Notes under the pieces: model-generated
Seen by the model: only the letters and a program-made list of their open reading frames with translations
The model's database searches: none
What the model was told of the DNA's origin: nothing
From: Elusimicrobiales bacterium
GTDB lineage: Bacteria; Elusimicrobiota; Elusimicrobia; Elusimicrobiales; UBA9959
DNA: 64,000 nt
Direction: 5' to 3'
Assembly: GCA_024681855.1 (NCBI GenBank)
Contig: JAILAB010000055.1
Coordinates: 24,197 to 88,196, forward strand
Shown here: in pieces, positions 63,264 through 64,000 of the stretch
Layout: every line of letters starts with the position of its first letter
Position numbering within the stretch: the stretch's first letter is position 1
Program-made: the position numbers and the translations under genes

Positions 63264-63411
63264 GGAGAGTATTAGAATTCTGTCGTCATGCTGGATTTGT
63301 TTCAGCATTTAGCCGGCTTAATTGAGGTTCTGAAACAATTTCAGTACGTCGGAGTAATATTTGCGTCCTTTATAAACACATATTGTGTCAATGCTTTCCT
63401 TTAACAGAGTC
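63264..63411 (+). repeat. Interspersed repeat element, copy 5
   Basis: The copy carries TCGTCATGCTGGATTTGTTTC, GAGGTTCTGAAACAATTTCAG and the right end TGTCAATGCTTTCCTTTAACAGAG, in the same orientation as copies 2-4. It lies in the 949-bp gene-free right end of the window. Between it and the promoters (63412-63738) I see no credible gene. Confidence 0.75.
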
Positions 63412-63738
63412 TTTTTATAAGATTAGAAGAAATCCGGCTTATCTTTATTAATTCCTAAATATACATGTTGCAGCAAAATCTTATTATGAACTTTGGGAAT
63501 AATTGCTTTTGGTGCCTGCAATGAGGTTTTTTCTCGCCGTATTTCTTCTGTCTGTGTTAAATGATTTTGATTTAAATTACATCTTTTTTTGAGAATGTGT
63601 GAAATATGCTCAATGGAAGAAGATGCTGGACCATTCGCTTAAGGATGTATTTGGGGTTATATATCTAAGGAGTGTATTTATTTAAGCATATTCCCGTCAT
63701 GGGGGATTAAAATTTGTCAGCGGGGAGGGCTTAAGGTA

Positions 63739-63768
63739 TTGCAAAAGTGCGGCAAGATGTGATAGAAT
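63739..63768 (+). promoter_or_regulatory. Tandem promoter P1
   Basis: TTGCAA (63739-63744), an 18-bp spacer and TAGAAT (63763-63768). First of three similarly built promoters pointing out of the right edge. Confidence 0.6.
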
Positions 63769-63812
63769 AAGAATATGCTCAGCCCGTGAGGCAGGGAAGC
63801 GGCAGGAGCCGC

Positions 63813-63842
63813 TTGACAGGCATCCGGGAGATATGGTAAAGT
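63813..63842 (+). promoter_or_regulatory. Tandem promoter P2
   Basis: A perfect TTGACA (63813-63818), an 18-bp spacer and TAAAGT (63837-63842). A GCGGC/GCCGC inverted repeat (63799-63812) sits directly in front of the -35. Confidence 0.65.
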
Positions 63843-63918
63843 ATAAGCATGTTCCCCTTAAGAAGGGGGCAGCTCTTTAAAGGAAGAAGCCGTTTGGAAG
63901 AAGCAAAAAGTCGCGGGC

Positions 63919-63948
63919 TTGACAAAGTCCTGCGGGAAATGGCAGAAT
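63919..63948 (+). promoter_or_regulatory. Tandem promoter P3
   Basis: A perfect TTGACA (63919-63924), an 18-bp spacer and CAGAAT (63943-63948). The sequence after it, to the window edge, is non-coding and looks like the leader of a strongly expressed, possibly rRNA or tRNA, operon. Confidence 0.6.
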
Positions 63949-64000
63949 ATAGAGCATAGGAAACGGAGACTGACTTTCCGGCGCCCATGAGAGGCGGCGG

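Noticed and set aside
38853..63411. A CRISPR array
   Set aside because: The repeats are single dispersed copies kilobases apart, with degenerate sequence and no regular spacers or cas genes.
63521..63592. Short frame starting like a signal peptide (MRFFLAVFLLSVLN)
   Set aside because: Only 23 codons in an AT-rich spacer with no ribosome-binding site; probably chance.
63779..63988. 69-residue open frame on the minus strand at the right edge
   Set aside because: It lies across the tandem promoters, has no recognisable family and no supporting start signals; it is a chance frame.

Overview
The window reads as one contiguous piece of a diderm (Gram-negative type), anaerobic, fermentative bacterial chromosome. 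GC looks moderate by eye, UGA is used as a stop, and coding density is high. Evidence for an outer membrane is lptE, a PorV/PorQ-type beta-barrel gene and a second barrel-ended protein. Evidence for anaerobic fermentation is the [FeFe]-hydrogenase maturases hydG and hydF plus butyrate kinase and phosphotransbutyrylase. The combination of a PorV-like protein next to a giant fibronectin-III protein with a C-terminal sorting-type domain, a TPR/Ser-Thr kinase and hydrogenase maturases would fit Elusimicrobiota. That placement is an inference from gene content only and is tentative.

Region 1 (1-26,910) is entirely on the + strand with almost no gaps. It holds the S10/spc/alpha ribosomal clusters (rplD, cut by the left edge, through rplQ, with secY, adk, map, infA and rpoA embedded; no rpmD/L30). 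It runs directly into the elongasome genes mreB-mreC-mreD-mrdA-rodA, then a TIGR03936/DUF2344 gene, rng, an amidase-like gene, murI and a second amidase. A strong terminator at 26,934-26,966 closes the run. Promoter-like -10 elements sit immediately in front of infA and mreB.

Region 2 (26,986-32,869, minus strand) carries a Tlc-like MFS protein, a PorV/PorQ-family outer-membrane protein and a 1192-residue fibronectin-III protein. Region 3 (33,118-47,100) is mixed: buk-ptb, a small SEC-C protein, a membrane Ser/Thr kinase with TPRs, a degenerate 5'-nucleotidase-like protein ending in a predicted beta-barrel, threonine dehydrogenase, an unknown TPR-like protein, and the DUF2157/GDYXXLXY membrane pair.

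Region 4 (47,184-53,704) holds hydG, a RelB/YafQ toxin-antitoxin module, hydF and two tandem GT-C-like membrane proteins. The first of these appears to start at a CTG codon. Region 5 (53,736-61,283) has a compact uvrC, murJ, the divergent rpsT, and the operon leuS-lptE-holA. Region 6 (61,459-64,000) has a GT2 glycosyltransferase and a Dabb-domain protein. It is otherwise non-coding, with repeat elements and three tandem sigma70-type promoters pointing off the right edge, probably into a stable-RNA or other highly expressed operon.

Three themes cut across the window. A family of short interspersed inverted-repeat elements occupies at least five intergenic regions in the right half. Several genes have a -10 box only 6-9 nt before the start codon, which suggests leaderless transcripts. 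Two enzyme-like surface or envelope proteins have lost key catalytic residues. I saw no CRISPR array, tRNA, rRNA, prophage or complete insertion sequence.
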